A stretch of DNA of 64,000 bases, taken from the NCBI GenBank assembly GCA_934643825.1, contig CAKUCW010000007.1, positions 14,757 through 78,756 of the forward strand. The letters run 5' to 3'. Source of the stretch: an uncultured Clostridia bacterium. Its GTDB lineage: Bacteria > Bacillota > Clostridia > Christensenellales > Aristaeellaceae. Under the pieces are notes generated by a model. That model did no database searches and had not been told where the DNA came from. It saw only the letters and a program-made list of their open reading frames with translations. Shown here one piece after another: positions 42,027-51,039 of this stretch. The stretch's first letter is position 1. Each line of letters starts with the position of its first letter. A program made the translations under genes and the position numbers.

Positions 42027-44210
42027 TCAAACGCGGAAAATCTCAATCGTATCCTGCCGCTTCGCAATCTGCTTGATAACCCAGTCCAGTTCCTGCTTAT
42101 TCGCAACCTGAAGCGTCAGCTCGATGCTGCACGTCTGGTTGTTGTTGACCTTTGCATTCAGCGCACATACCGTTACCTTCTGTGCGGACAGATAGCTCAT
42201 CAGATCTGCCAGCAAGTTATGGCGATCCTGCGCAAGAATCTGGATCGAACCGTTGTAAGAGGAATTGACGTTATCATTCCACTCAGCCTCAACCCAGCGT
42301 GCCGGGTCATGTGATGCGTTGACATTGACGCACTCCTTGGAGTGAATCGTCACGCCGCGCCCCTTTGTGATATAGCCAATAATTTCGTCGCCCGGAAGCG
42401 GCGTACAGCATTTTGCAAAATGAACCTGACATCCCGGCAGACCGGCAATCTTAATGCCCATGTCTTCCTTTGACGTGCTTTTGCCTCCATGCGGCGACAT
42501 AGGCTCCGCCACCCGCGGCAGAACAGGTACAAGCGGCTTGTCGTGCGCCCGCTGTTCCTCTCTCAGGCGCGTAACCACCTGCTGGGCAGCGATGCCGCCG
42601 CAGCCGACAGCGGCATACAGATCATCCAGATCGGCAAAGGAGAACTTCCGCAGAATCGGATCGATATACTCCGGTTTCAGCAGCGTCGGCAGGTTGACCG
42701 CCTGACGCTTTGCCTCATATTCAAGCATCTGCTTGCCGTTGGTAATATTCTCATCCTTGAGTTCCTTCTTGTAAAACTGACGAATCTTCGCCTTCGCCTG
42801 AGCAGTCTTGACGATCTTCAGCCAATCTCGGCTCGGACCCTTGCTGTTCTGCTGGGTGATAATCTCAACAAAATCACCGGTATTGAGCGGCGTATCGAGC
42901 GTTACAATGCGCCCGTTGACCTTTGCGCCGACACATTTATTGCCAACCGCGCTATGAATGCGGTAAGCAAAATCCAGCGGCGTCGCCCCCTTGGGCAAAT
43001 CGACAATCTCGCCCTTTGGCGTAAAGACAAAGATTTCATCGCTGAACAGATCAACCTTCAGCGACTTGATGAATTCCTCAGAATCGCGTGTATCGTTCTG
43101 CCAATCCAGAATCTGTCTGAGCCAGTAGAGCTTGTTATCCAGCGAATCCGCAACCTGTTTGCCCTCTTTATAGCGCCAATGCGCCGCAATGCCGTACTCC
43201 GCAATGCGGTGCATCTCGTAGGTACGAATCTGCACTTCAAAGGGCATGCCGTTTTCGCCGACTACCGTCGTATGGAGCGACTGGTACATATTCGGCTTCG
43301 GCATGGAGATGTAATCCTTGAAGCGGTTGGGAACCTGCTTCCAAAGGGTATGCACCACGCCCAGCACCGCGTAGCAGTCCTGCACGGTATCTACCAGAAC
43401 GCGAATCGCAATCAGGTCAAAAATCTGCTCAAACGGCTTATGCTGAAGCACCATTTTGCGATAAATGCTGTAAAAGTGCTTCGGTCGTCCGTCGATTTCG
43501 AAATGAATATTCATTTCCTTGAGTTTATCGCTGAGCGTATTGATGACACAGCGGATATTCTCTTCGCGCTCAGCCCGCTTCATGCCGACCTTGACGATCA
43601 GGTTTTGATAGCCCTCCGGATCAAGGTAGCGCAGGCAGAGGTCTTCAAGCTCCTGTTTGATTTTATAAACGCCCAGTCTGTGCGCAAGCGGCGCATAGAT
43701 ATCCAGCGTTTCCTGTGCAATTCGCTTCTGGCTTTCCGGCGGCTGAGATTTCAGCGTCCGCATGTTATGCGTTCTGTCTGCCAATTTAATCAGCACGACG
43801 CGGATATCCTTGCTCATTGCCAGAATCATTTTACGGATCGACTCCGCCTGCTGTTCTGCGCGGGAGGTAAAATCCAGCCGTTTCAGTTTGGTTACGCCAT
43901 CGACAAGCAGCGCAACTTCCTGACCGAATTCCTTTTCGATGACTTCAATCGTCACATCGTCGCAGTCTTCTACCGTATCGTGGAGCAATCCTGCGGCAAT
44001 TGTCGGCGCATCCAGCATCAGCTTTGCCAATATGCCCGCAACCGTCAGCGGATGAACAAAGTATGGTTCGCCCGATTTGCGCAGCTGACCCGCATGCGCC
44101 TTTTCTGCGAAGTGGTATGCCTTTTTAACCAACTCCACATCGGCTTCCGGATGATACTTGACAAGCGTTGCAACCAGTTCATCCAGGTTTTTACATTCGT
44201 CCTGCGTCAA
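42027..44210 (-). CDS. rel: Bifunctional (p)ppGpp synthetase/hydrolase (RSH, Rel)
   Basis: Makes and degrades the stringent-response alarmone. It has 727 residues. The hydrolase HD domain shows AGQLRKSGEPYFVHP and LLHDTVEDCD. The synthetase domain shows GRPKHFYSIYRKM, FDLIAIRVLV and PKPNMYQSLHTTV. Then come the TGS domain (VFTPKGEIVDLPKGATPLDFAYRIHSAVG), the zinc-finger/helical part (HFAKCCTPLPGDEIIGYITKGRGVTIH) and the C-terminal ACT domain. The start is TTG 44210 with GGGAGG 7-8 bp upstream; it overlaps the recJ stop as TTGA. Both catalytic centres look intact. No apt gene lies between recJ and rel, unlike many Firmicutes. Confidence 0.95.
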   Translation of the reverse strand: MTQDECKNLDELVATLVKYHPEADVELVKKAYHFAEKAHAGQLRKSGEPYFVHPLTVAGILAKLMLDAPTIAAGLLHDTVEDCDDVTIEVIEKEFGQEVALLVDGVTKLKRLDFTSRAEQQAESIRKMILAMSKDIRVVLIKLADRTHNMRTLKSQPPESQKRIAQETLDIYAPLAHRLGVYKIKQELEDLCLRYLDPEGYQNLIVKVGMKRAEREENIRCVINTLSDKLKEMNIHFEIDGRPKHFYSIYRKMVLQHKPFEQIFDLIAIRVLVDTVQDCYAVLGVVHTLWKQVPNRFKDYISMPKPNMYQSLHTTVVGENGMPFEVQIRTYEMHRIAEYGIAAHWRYKEGKQVADSLDNKLYWLRQILDWQNDTRDSEEFIKSLKVDLFSDEIFVFTPKGEIVDLPKGATPLDFAYRIHSAVGNKCVGAKVNGRIVTLDTPLNTGDFVEIITQQNSKGPSRDWLKIVKTAQAKAKIRQFYKKELKDENITNGKQMLEYEAKRQAVNLPTLLKPEYIDPILRKFSFADLDDLYAAVGCGGIAAQQVVTRLREEQRAHDKPLVPVLPRVAEPMSPHGGKSTSKEDMGIKIAGLPGCQVHFAKCCTPLPGDEIIGYITKGRGVTIHSKECVNVNASHDPARWVEAEWNDNVNSSYNGSIQILAQDRHNLLADLMSYLSAQKVTVCALNAKVNNNQTCSIELTLQVANKQELDWVIKQIAKRQDTIEIFRV

Positions 44211-46612
44211 ATCGTTTTCCTCCCTTCGTCCTTCATCTGCATCAGCCGTGAGCGGAATCGGCTGTTTTCCAGCGACACTTTGCCGCTGGGCAATATCCGC
44301 CATTCAAGCGGCTCTGTTCTATACTCAATCAAATGCAATTCGGACAGAATCATCAGTCCTGCCAGAATCATGCCCTCGTCAAGTCCGGTTGCCGCAGCAA
44401 GTGTGTTCATCGTGCAATCCACTTTTTCCCTTTGGCGAAGCGCTTTATACAAACCTCTGAGCGCATCGTCCATGGGTAAAAGTCTTTCTGCGGCAGAAGC
44501 CGCCTGACCGCGCAGATCCGTCACCTCGATGATGCGCGTATTCGGGAACTGCTTTGCAGCCAATTCACGCTCACCATCGCTCAAAAAGCCATCCATCGCA
44601 ACAATCACACGCGGCTTAAACGCAATCTTCGACCAGTCCGGCGCCATAACCAGTGTATTAAAGCCCCGGATATCCGCCGTTCCGCCAATCGCATAGTCAA
44701 GCTGTGCATGCAGCACCGCAAGGTGGACATTCAGGAGTTTCATCGCTGCAAGCGTATGCACGCCCAGCAAAACACCCTGATAGCCTTCCGAAAACGCATC
44801 GGCTAAAACGTCTTCCGCCTGCTTCAGCGTCATGTTTTCAATTCGATTCGGCTGTTGTTCGCCCTCCAAACGGACGGCATCGAGCATTGCGCTGTCGATT
44901 CTGTCACATTGGCGCTGGCATTCCGAAACAAATGCCCTTCCCGGCATGTATGCCTGAATCTGCCGGAGTTCACACTGCACATTTCTCTTGTCCTGCCAAA
45001 CATTGATGGACAGGCTGAGAATAGCCTCCACAACTTCCGGGAGCGTATTCATCCTTTCGCCCATGCGGAAACCGATTGCGTTTCGCATGTCGCTTCCCTG
45101 CGCGAGTTTCATTCTCAGATGTGCGCCGTCTTTGCCGATCGTATGCACCTCTGTTGTATGAACGCCGCGAACGCAGAAGACCGGCGCAGGATTTCCGAAT
45201 CCGGTCGGCTGCATTGCTGAAAAAGCATCGACCAGCTCCTCCGTCATCTCAGAAAGTTCAAGCTCCAGATCGTATTCCTCAGTCGGAATGAATGCTTCAG
45301 CCTCAGCCTGCGCGGCAATTGCACGGGAAAGGCGCTTTCGAAATTCCGGAACGTTCTTTTTTTCAATCGTCAATCCAGCCGCCTGTGCGTGTCCGCCAAA
45401 CCGGACAAACAAATCACGGCAGGTACTCATCGCCTGATGGATGTTGACGCCGGGGATCGACCGCGCCGAACCCACACAGACATCCCCGTCCTGCGAAAGC
45501 AACACCGTCGGCCATTTGTATTTTTCAACCAGTCTGGAAGCCGCCAGTCCGATGACACCGGTATTCCAGCCCTCACCGCAGATGACGATTGCCCGCTCGT
45601 TCATGAAATCAATTTCATTACGGGTCATTTCATCCGCTTTTTTGAATATATCCAGCTCCAGCTCGCGGCGCTTGGTATTATCCTGATTCAGCTCTTCCGC
45701 AATTTCCCGAGCCGCGTCCATGCGCCGCGTCGTCAGTAACTCCACGCCGCGTGAAGCAAGCGCAAGGCGGCCGCCCGCGTTGATTCGCGGCGCCATGCGA
45801 AACGCAACATCCGAAGACGTCACCTTTTGCGGATCAACGCCAGCCGATTCCATCAGCGCAATCAAACCCGGGCGCTGCGTCGTCCTCATCGCTGCAAGTC
45901 CATAATACACGATCACGCGGTTTTCATCCATCAGCGGGACGATATCGGCGATCGTCGCCAGCGCTGCCAGTTCCCAAAGCGGCTCAATGGCTTCCATGCC
46001 GCCCATCGCCTGAACCAGCTTGAACGCCACGCCAGCGCCGCACAAACGTCGGAACGGATAGCGCCCCAGCAGCGGATTCAGCACCGCTTCGCATTGAGGC
46101 ATCTCCGTTCCGAGCTGATGGTGATCCGTCACAATGACGCGCATGCCCAGTTCTTTGGCGCGAGCCACTTCCTTGGCACATGTGATGCCGCAGTCCACCG
46201 TAATCAGCAGGCGTGAATGGCTTGCAATCTGCTCAACCGCCGCGATATTCAGTCCATAGCCTTCGCCGTGTCTGTCCGGAATGTAAAAATCAACCTTTGC
46301 TCCCTGCTTTCGCAGATAGGTCAGCAAAATGGCGGTTGCGGTCACGCCGTCCACGTCATAATCTCCGAACACCGTGATCTCCTCGCCTTTTTCGATGGCA
46401 TCACGGATAACGGCGATTGCTTGATCCATATCCTGCATCAGCATCGGGTCATATAAATCCTCGCGCTTGGGATGCAGGTACTTTTCAATCTGTTCCTTGG
46501 TGTCGATGCCCCTGTCGATCAGCAATTCAAGCAAACGACCGGGGACATCCATTGAAGCAAGCTCCAGCGGGATCTGCCGTTTTTCCTGCTGTTTGGGTAC
46601 AAATCGAAGCAT
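44207..46612 (-). CDS. recJ: Single-stranded-DNA exonuclease RecJ
   Basis: A 5'-3' ssDNA exonuclease used in recombination and repair, 801 residues. The DHH domain has FGDYDVDGVTA, TVDCGI and VTDHHQLG. MAPRINAGGR leads into the DHHA1 part (ICGEGWNTGVIGLAASRLVEKY, FVRFGGHAQAAGLT). An OB-fold follows (about 455-560), and then a C-terminal extension of 230 residues typical of Gram-positive RecJ. AAGGAGG is 7 bp before the ATG, and a long perfect hairpin (46627-46683) ends just upstream of that site. Confidence 0.95.
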   Translation of the reverse strand: MLRFVPKQQEKRQIPLELASMDVPGRLLELLIDRGIDTKEQIEKYLHPKREDLYDPMLMQDMDQAIAVIRDAIEKGEEITVFGDYDVDGVTATAILLTYLRKQGAKVDFYIPDRHGEGYGLNIAAVEQIASHSRLLITVDCGITCAKEVARAKELGMRVIVTDHHQLGTEMPQCEAVLNPLLGRYPFRRLCGAGVAFKLVQAMGGMEAIEPLWELAALATIADIVPLMDENRVIVYYGLAAMRTTQRPGLIALMESAGVDPQKVTSSDVAFRMAPRINAGGRLALASRGVELLTTRRMDAAREIAEELNQDNTKRRELELDIFKKADEMTRNEIDFMNERAIVICGEGWNTGVIGLAASRLVEKYKWPTVLLSQDGDVCVGSARSIPGVNIHQAMSTCRDLFVRFGGHAQAAGLTIEKKNVPEFRKRLSRAIAAQAEAEAFIPTEEYDLELELSEMTEELVDAFSAMQPTGFGNPAPVFCVRGVHTTEVHTIGKDGAHLRMKLAQGSDMRNAIGFRMGERMNTLPEVVEAILSLSINVWQDKRNVQCELRQIQAYMPGRAFVSECQRQCDRIDSAMLDAVRLEGEQQPNRIENMTLKQAEDVLADAFSEGYQGVLLGVHTLAAMKLLNVHLAVLHAQLDYAIGGTADIRGFNTLVMAPDWSKIAFKPRVIVAMDGFLSDGERELAAKQFPNTRIIEVTDLRGQAASAAERLLPMDDALRGLYKALRQREKVDCTMNTLAAATGLDEGMILAGLMILSELHLIEYRTEPLEWRILPSGKVSLENSRFRSRLMQMKDEGRKTI

Positions 46613-46626
46613 GCCGAAGCCTCCTT

Positions 46627-46683
46627 CCCCTCATGGTTTGGCGCTGAATGCAGCTTTCCGTATTCAGCGCCAAACCAGAGGGG
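46627..46683 (-). other. Long hairpin in the secF-recJ intergenic region
   Basis: GGTTTGGCGCTGAAT (46635-46649) and ATTCAGCGCCAAACC (46662-46676) pair perfectly over 15 bp. CCCCTC (46627-46632) and GAGGGG (46678-46683) extend the stem past a small bulge, with a 12-nt loop. No T run follows in either direction. Its 3' end on the minus strand touches the recJ ribosome site, so it could control mRNA processing or recJ translation. Confidence 0.6.
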
Positions 46684-46748
46684 CTATTTATCCTCTGATT
46701 TGGCAGGTCTATTTGAAGCCTATGCGCAGACCCGTACGCATGAAAAGA

Positions 46749-47654
46749 TTAAGCCTTCGCCTTCGTGCGCTTCTTCGCGTCGCGGCAATCCATCAGCAGC
46801 GCCCAGACATAGCCGTTGATGAGGTTCGCGGAGTAAGTACCCGCAACGATACCCACGATGAGCGGCAGCGCGAACTGCTTGATGGAATCCACACCCATGA
46901 TGTACAGGGTCACGATCGTCAGCAGCGTGGTGATCGTCGTATTCAGCGTACGGGAGAGGGACTCCTGCACGGAGAGATTGACGATGTTCTCGCGACTGAG
47001 CTGACGCAGGTCACTCCTGTGAGAGTTCTCACGGATGCGGTCAAAGATGATGATGGTGTTGTTGATGGAGTAGCCGACGATGGTCAGCAGCGCCGCGATG
47101 AAGGTCGTTTCAACGCGGATGAAGCTATGCATGATGACGACCGCGGAAAGCATGATCGCAATGTCATGGCACAGACCGATAATCGCAGCCAGACCGGAAT
47201 AGAAGTCGAAACGAATCGCGATATACACCAGCATCAGCACAGCCGCAAGCGCTACGCTCTTGATGGCGTTGTTGATGAGGTCACGACCCGCGATTGCGCC
47301 AACGCGGGAGATATCGACATATTCCATGTTGGTGTATTTCTCGCCGAGCTTGCTCTCAAGAGCGGAGCGCAGGTCATCGGTGTTTTCCTTGTCGCTGATG
47401 CGGATCTGCACCTGCGTATCGTCCTCGCCCGTCTTGGCGATCTGCGCGTCGGTGATGCCGTTTTCTGCCAGAACCGCTTCAACGTCGGCGGTCTCAAACT
47501 GCTCGCCCATGTTGTAGGTCATGATGGTACCACCGGTAAAATCGACGCCCAGGTTCATGCCGTGACCGGTCAGCGTCATCACAAGCGCCACAATGATGAT
47601 GGCGATGGAAACAGCTGCGCAGGGCTTGAGGTGGCTTTTCACTTTGATATCCAT
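46749..47654 (-). CDS. secF: Protein translocase subunit SecF
   Basis: An RND-type accessory subunit of the Sec translocon, 301 residues, with six helices and one large extracytoplasmic domain between helices 1 and 2. Motifs are LGVDFTGGTIMTYN after helix 1, SVALAAVLMLVYIAIRFDF, YSINNTIIIFDRIREN and LTTLLTIVTLYIMGV. It lies 18 bp after secD. SecDF uses the ion gradient to pull exported proteins outwards. Confidence 0.96.
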   Translation of the reverse strand: MDIKVKSHLKPCAAVSIAIIIVALVMTLTGHGMNLGVDFTGGTIMTYNMGEQFETADVEAVLAENGITDAQIAKTGEDDTQVQIRISDKENTDDLRSALESKLGEKYTNMEYVDISRVGAIAGRDLINNAIKSVALAAVLMLVYIAIRFDFYSGLAAIIGLCHDIAIMLSAVVIMHSFIRVETTFIAALLTIVGYSINNTIIIFDRIRENSHRSDLRQLSRENIVNLSVQESLSRTLNTTITTLLTIVTLYIMGVDSIKQFALPLIVGIVAGTYSANLINGYVWALLMDCRDAKKRTKAKA

Positions 47655-47672
47655 GATTCATTCCTCCTCGCC

Positions 47673-48938
47673 TTATCGCACATAGAGCTTCTGGTTCTTG
47701 ATGCCCAGATCGGCAAAGATATCCAGCAGCTTGTGGGTAATGAACACAGCGGTGAACAGCGACGTCACAACGCCGATGCCCAGCGTCAGCGCGAAGCCGC
47801 GGACAGAGCCCGTGCCAAACGCATACAGTACGACAGCCGCGATGATGGTCGTCACGTTGGAGTCAACGATAGCGGAGAGCGCGTTGGAGAAGCCCTTGCG
47901 AATCGCAGAGCCCAGCGGGCGTCCGACGTTGACTTCCTCGCGAATGCGCTCAAAGATAACGACATTCGCGTCAACCGCCATACCGATGCCCAGGATGATA
48001 CCCGCAACACCCGGCAGCGTCAGCTGAGCGCCGGTCAGCGCCAGCAGCAGCACGACGATCATGATGTAAATGGTCAGCGCGATATCAGCAACCACGCCGC
48101 ACAGACGATAGCGGAAAATCATGAACAGCATGACCAGAATAACGCCGATGATGCCCGCCTGAATCGCACGATCAAGCGCCTCAACGCCCAGCGTTGCGGA
48201 GATCGCGCTGACTTCCAGCTGAGTCAGGTTCAGCGGCAGCGCACCGGAGAGAATCAGCGTAGCCAGATTCTTCGCTTCTTCGCCGGTAAAGTTGCCCGTA
48301 ATTTCGCCCTTGCCGCCCGCGATCACGGTGTTAACCGTCGCACGGGAAATGGTCTCGCCATCCAGCGTAATGGAAATGGTCTTGCCAAGGTTAGCGGCAG
48401 TCGCTTCGGCAAAAATCTTCGCACCCTCATCGTTCAGCTCGAACGCGATGCACGGCTTGCCGTTCTGGTCATTTGCATCGTATGCGTTCTTGACCATGGA
48501 GCCTTCCATCAGGTTGTTGCCGTTCTCATCAACAAAATAGAGCTGAGCCGGCGTACCGATGATGGTCAGGATCTCGTTCGGATCAGACACATTCGGGATC
48601 TCCACGCGGATGCGGTCATTGCCCTGACGGGTGACGGTCGCCTCGGTGAAGCCCTGACGGGTCAAGCGGCTGGTCAGAATGCTGACCGTGGAGTTCATCT
48701 TCGTGTCAAAATCGGGATCATCCGTGTTGTCAGCCTGATAAACGGTGTAAACACCGCCGCGCAGGTCAAGACCCAGGCTGATTGCGTCGCCCCAAGGCTT
48801 GAGGTAGTTGATCATCGTTCCCTTGCCGAAACCAAAGAGCGCCAGATAAGCGCAAACGGCAACGACAACCAGGGTTGCGACCAGCGAAACAATCGCACGC
48901 TTACGCGGATTCTTCGCCTTAGCATGTTTGTTAGCCAT
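47673..48938 (-). CDS. secD: Protein translocase subunit SecD
   Basis: The partner of SecF, 421 residues. Helix 1 (AIVSLVATLVVVAVCAYLALFGF) is followed by LGLDLRGGVYTVYQ and the periplasmic P1-type domain (about 60-240, shorter than in Gram-negative SecD). The five-helix RND bundle then carries LPGVAGIILGIGMAVDANVVIFERIREE, with the conserved Asp needed for ion coupling. ATG 48938 is preferred, with GAGGA upstream; a GTG at 48953 overlaps that site. It lies 55 bp behind the small secreted-protein gene. Confidence 0.95.
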   Translation of the reverse strand: MANKHAKAKNPRKRAIVSLVATLVVVAVCAYLALFGFGKGTMINYLKPWGDAISLGLDLRGGVYTVYQADNTDDPDFDTKMNSTVSILTSRLTRQGFTEATVTRQGNDRIRVEIPNVSDPNEILTIIGTPAQLYFVDENGNNLMEGSMVKNAYDANDQNGKPCIAFELNDEGAKIFAEATAANLGKTISITLDGETISRATVNTVIAGGKGEITGNFTGEEAKNLATLILSGALPLNLTQLEVSAISATLGVEALDRAIQAGIIGVILVMLFMIFRYRLCGVVADIALTIYIMIVVLLLALTGAQLTLPGVAGIILGIGMAVDANVVIFERIREEVNVGRPLGSAIRKGFSNALSAIVDSNVTTIIAAVVLYAFGTGSVRGFALTLGIGVVTSLFTAVFITHKLLDIFADLGIKNQKLYVR

Positions 48939-48993
48939 AACGTTTTTCCTCACTTCTGATTATAATTGAAAGGTTTACATATCTTCTGGCGTG

Positions 48994-49359
48994 CTATGCA
49001 AACCCATCACCCAGAGGAAACGCCTGATATACCGCACGCAGATAGCTGTTCCTGCCGGACAACACGTTGCCATTGGCATCGCTTCGCCGCTGCATGCGTC
49101 CATAAACCGAATATTCGCTTTGCGAATGAATCACCCGTTCAGAATCACCGTATGCCCTGTCGCTTCTCTGCCGGCTTGTCTGCTGATCCTGTGCGGAAGA
49201 CGGCGCACTGCAAAGCCAAGCTTCCCGACAACTCAGCGTTTCTGTCTGAACACTTGTTTTGTCGGCTGCAATCAGCCTCTGTGCGCCCGATAAAAACAGG
49301 CAGGCGAAAACAAAAAATGCAAAGCACCCCATATAGGTACGCCATGAAACGCGTTTCAT
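48994..49359 (-). CDS. Small secreted protein of unknown function
   Basis: A 121-residue precursor, not recognised. A signal peptide or anchor is clear (RTYMGCFAFFVFACLFLSGAQRLIAA). The mature part is polar, rich in Ser, Gln and Arg (QDQQTSRQRSDRAYGDSERV), with two cysteines (SCREAWLCS) that could form a disulfide, and ends in YLRAVYQAFPLGDGFA. AAAGGAGG lies 11 bp before the ATG, and a strong promoter precedes it. It leads into secD, so it is probably the first gene of that operon. Confidence 0.7.
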   Translation of the reverse strand: MKRVSWRTYMGCFAFFVFACLFLSGAQRLIAADKTSVQTETLSCREAWLCSAPSSAQDQQTSRQRSDRAYGDSERVIHSQSEYSVYGRMQRRSDANGNVLSGRNSYLRAVYQAFPLGDGFA

Positions 49360-49381
49360 TCTTCGTTCGCCTCCTTTCAAT

Positions 49382-49425
49382 TGATGGGTCGTATCCTCAT
49401 TCAAGAGCCCATACTCTGACCCATC
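49382..49425 (-). other. Leader hairpin before the small secreted-protein gene
   Basis: GATGGGTC (49383-49390) and GACCCATC (49418-49425) pair over 8 bp, with an inner AGAG/CTCT helix. The element lies between the promoter and the ribosome site; no T run follows. Confidence 0.5.
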
Positions 49426-49438
49426 ATACATACGTTCA

Positions 49439-49467
49439 ATTATATGCGTAAATTAAGTGTACGTCAA
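49439..49467 (-). promoter_or_regulatory. Strong sigma-A promoter of the secreted protein-secDF operon
   Basis: TTGACG (complement of 49462-49467), 17 bp, TATAAT (complement of 49439-49444). Confidence 0.88.
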
Positions 49468-49498
49468 GATTTATGCGCGGGAAACGCATTTTTACATC

Positions 49499-49536
49499 AA
49501 AAAAGCTGCCGTTAGACTCAACGAATCCCGGCAGCC
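49499..49536 (-). terminator. Terminator after coaBC
   Basis: GCTGCCG and CGGCAGC (49505-49511 and 49529-49535) form the stem, with six T on the minus strand (complement of 49499-49504), 17 bp beyond the coaBC stop. Confidence 0.9.
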
Positions 49537-49552
49537 AATCGCGAAATTGCAA

Positions 49553-50776
49553 TTATTGTGCGTTTGCTTTTTCGAAGTAAAGCTCAAGCACATGATCAAG
49601 AATGTGTCCGGCAACCTCCGCTTTGCTCATCAGCGGCAGCGCTTGCTCCCCTTTTCGGGTAATCAGCGTCACAATGTTCGTATCCACATCAAAGCCCGCC
49701 CCCGGACGCGTCACGTCGTTGGCGACGATCATATCCAGATTCTTGCGCGTCAGTTTTCCCTGCGCATGCTCGATGACGTCGTTTGTTTCCGCAGCAAAGC
49801 CAACAAAAACCTGAGCCTCTTCCTTCTTTTTCCCGATCGTCGCGGCGACATCCGGGTTTTCGACCAGCTCAAGCGTCATTGGTTCTCCGCTCTGCTTTTT
49901 GATCTTCTGCGGCGCAATTTCCTGCGCACGATAATCCGCAGGTGCAGCCGCCTGAATGACGATATCCTGCTCGCCCACCAATTCAAGTGCATGATCAAGC
50001 AGTTCCTGTGTCGTCAAAAACGGCACAACCTCAACACCTTTCGGCGCATCAAGCGAAACCGGCCCGCTGAGCAGTGTCACCTTTGCCCCGCGCTTTGCGG
50101 CGTTTTCGGCAATGGAATATCCCATTTTGCCGGAAGAGCGGTTGGAGATATATCGAACCGGATCAAGCGCTTCGCGGGAAGGTCCGGCAGTCACCAACAC
50201 GCGCAGCCCTTCCATATCCCGCTTGGCAAACAAAACCTCTTCCGCACGCCTTGCGATCACTTCAATATCTTCCAGCTTTCCGGCGCCGCTGTCTCCGCAT
50301 GCCAAATGCCCCGACGTCGGCATCACCACATGAACACCGCGCATGGTCAGCGTTTTGATATTTTGCTGAACCGCAGGGTTTTCCCACATGCCCGTATTCA
50401 TCGCAGGCGCAATCATCACTGGCGCACGCGTCGCCATAACGGTCGTTGAAAGCATATCATCCGCGATTCCGCACGCCATTTTGCCGATGATATTCGCCGT
50501 AGCCGGAACGATCAGGAACAAGTCCGCCCGCTTAGCCAGTGCGATATGCTCGACCTCCCACGTCTGCGGACGGTCAAACGTATCCACCGCAACCGGATGT
50601 CCGGAAAGCGTTTCAAATGTCAGCGGCGCAACAAAGCGGCATGCGTTCTGCGTCATGACTACAAAGACGTCCATGCCCCGCTTTTGCAGCAGGCGCAGCA
50701 GTTCACATGCCTTATATACTGCAATGCCCCCGGTCACACCGAGGACAACGCATGGTTTTTTGCTATTACTTGACAT
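49553..50776 (-). CDS. coaBC: Bifunctional phosphopantothenoylcysteine decarboxylase/phosphopantothenate-cysteine ligase
   Basis: Carries out two successive steps of coenzyme A synthesis. It has 407 residues. The N-terminal FMN-dependent CoaC half has LGVTGGIAVYKACELLR, VEHIALAKRADLFLIVPATANIIGK, APAMNTGMWENPAVQ and the catalytic Cys in SGHLACGDSGAGKL. The C-terminal CoaB half has VTAGPSREALDPVRYISNRSSGKMGYSIAENAAKRGA and VGFAAETND. ATG 50776 overlaps the rpoZ stop by 11 bp; an in-frame ATG at 50797 is also possible, and the ribosome site is weak in both cases. Confidence 0.95.
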   Translation of the reverse strand: MSSNSKKPCVVLGVTGGIAVYKACELLRLLQKRGMDVFVVMTQNACRFVAPLTFETLSGHPVAVDTFDRPQTWEVEHIALAKRADLFLIVPATANIIGKMACGIADDMLSTTVMATRAPVMIAPAMNTGMWENPAVQQNIKTLTMRGVHVVMPTSGHLACGDSGAGKLEDIEVIARRAEEVLFAKRDMEGLRVLVTAGPSREALDPVRYISNRSSGKMGYSIAENAAKRGAKVTLLSGPVSLDAPKGVEVVPFLTTQELLDHALELVGEQDIVIQAAAPADYRAQEIAPQKIKKQSGEPMTLELVENPDVAATIGKKKEEAQVFVGFAAETNDVIEHAQGKLTRKNLDMIVANDVTRPGAGFDVDTNIVTLITRKGEQALPLMSKAEVAGHILDHVLELYFEKANAQ

Positions 50777-50987
50777 CAATTTCCGGAGAACGCTCATAGG
50801 TGATGAGCCCGCGATTGACTTCGTCGATCGCGACGGAGAGAGGCATGTTCTCCTTGTCCTTGGCGTCGATGAGCGGCGGAACACCGTCGATCAGCTGGCG
50901 GGCACGCTTGCTGGTTTCGACAACGAGCGTATAACGGCAATCAGCCTTTTCAAGAAGCTGCAAAATCGTAGGATCGGTCATGGACAT
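50766..50987 (-). CDS. rpoZ: RNA polymerase subunit omega
   Basis: A 73-residue omega subunit that helps fold the beta' subunit. It shows ADCRYTLVVETSKRARQLIDG (the core YxLV...KRARQL motif) and PLSVAIDEVNRGLITY. The start is ATG 50987 with AGGAGG 10 bp upstream; a second ATG lies two codons on. It is part of yicC-remA-gmk-rpoZ-coaBC, the standard Firmicute cluster. Confidence 0.93.
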   Translation of the reverse strand: MSMTDPTILQLLEKADCRYTLVVETSKRARQLIDGVPPLIDAKDKENMPLSVAIDEVNRGLITYERSPEIDVK

Positions 50988-51039
50988 ATTGATATTTCCT
51001 CCTCTAAATTCATCATCTAAGGGCAAGTTTATAACAAGC

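Noticed and set aside
46467..48959. Plus-strand open frame of 830 codons opposite secD-secF
   Set aside because: Antisense shadow produced by codon bias of secDF; composition is unlike a real protein and there is no start signal.
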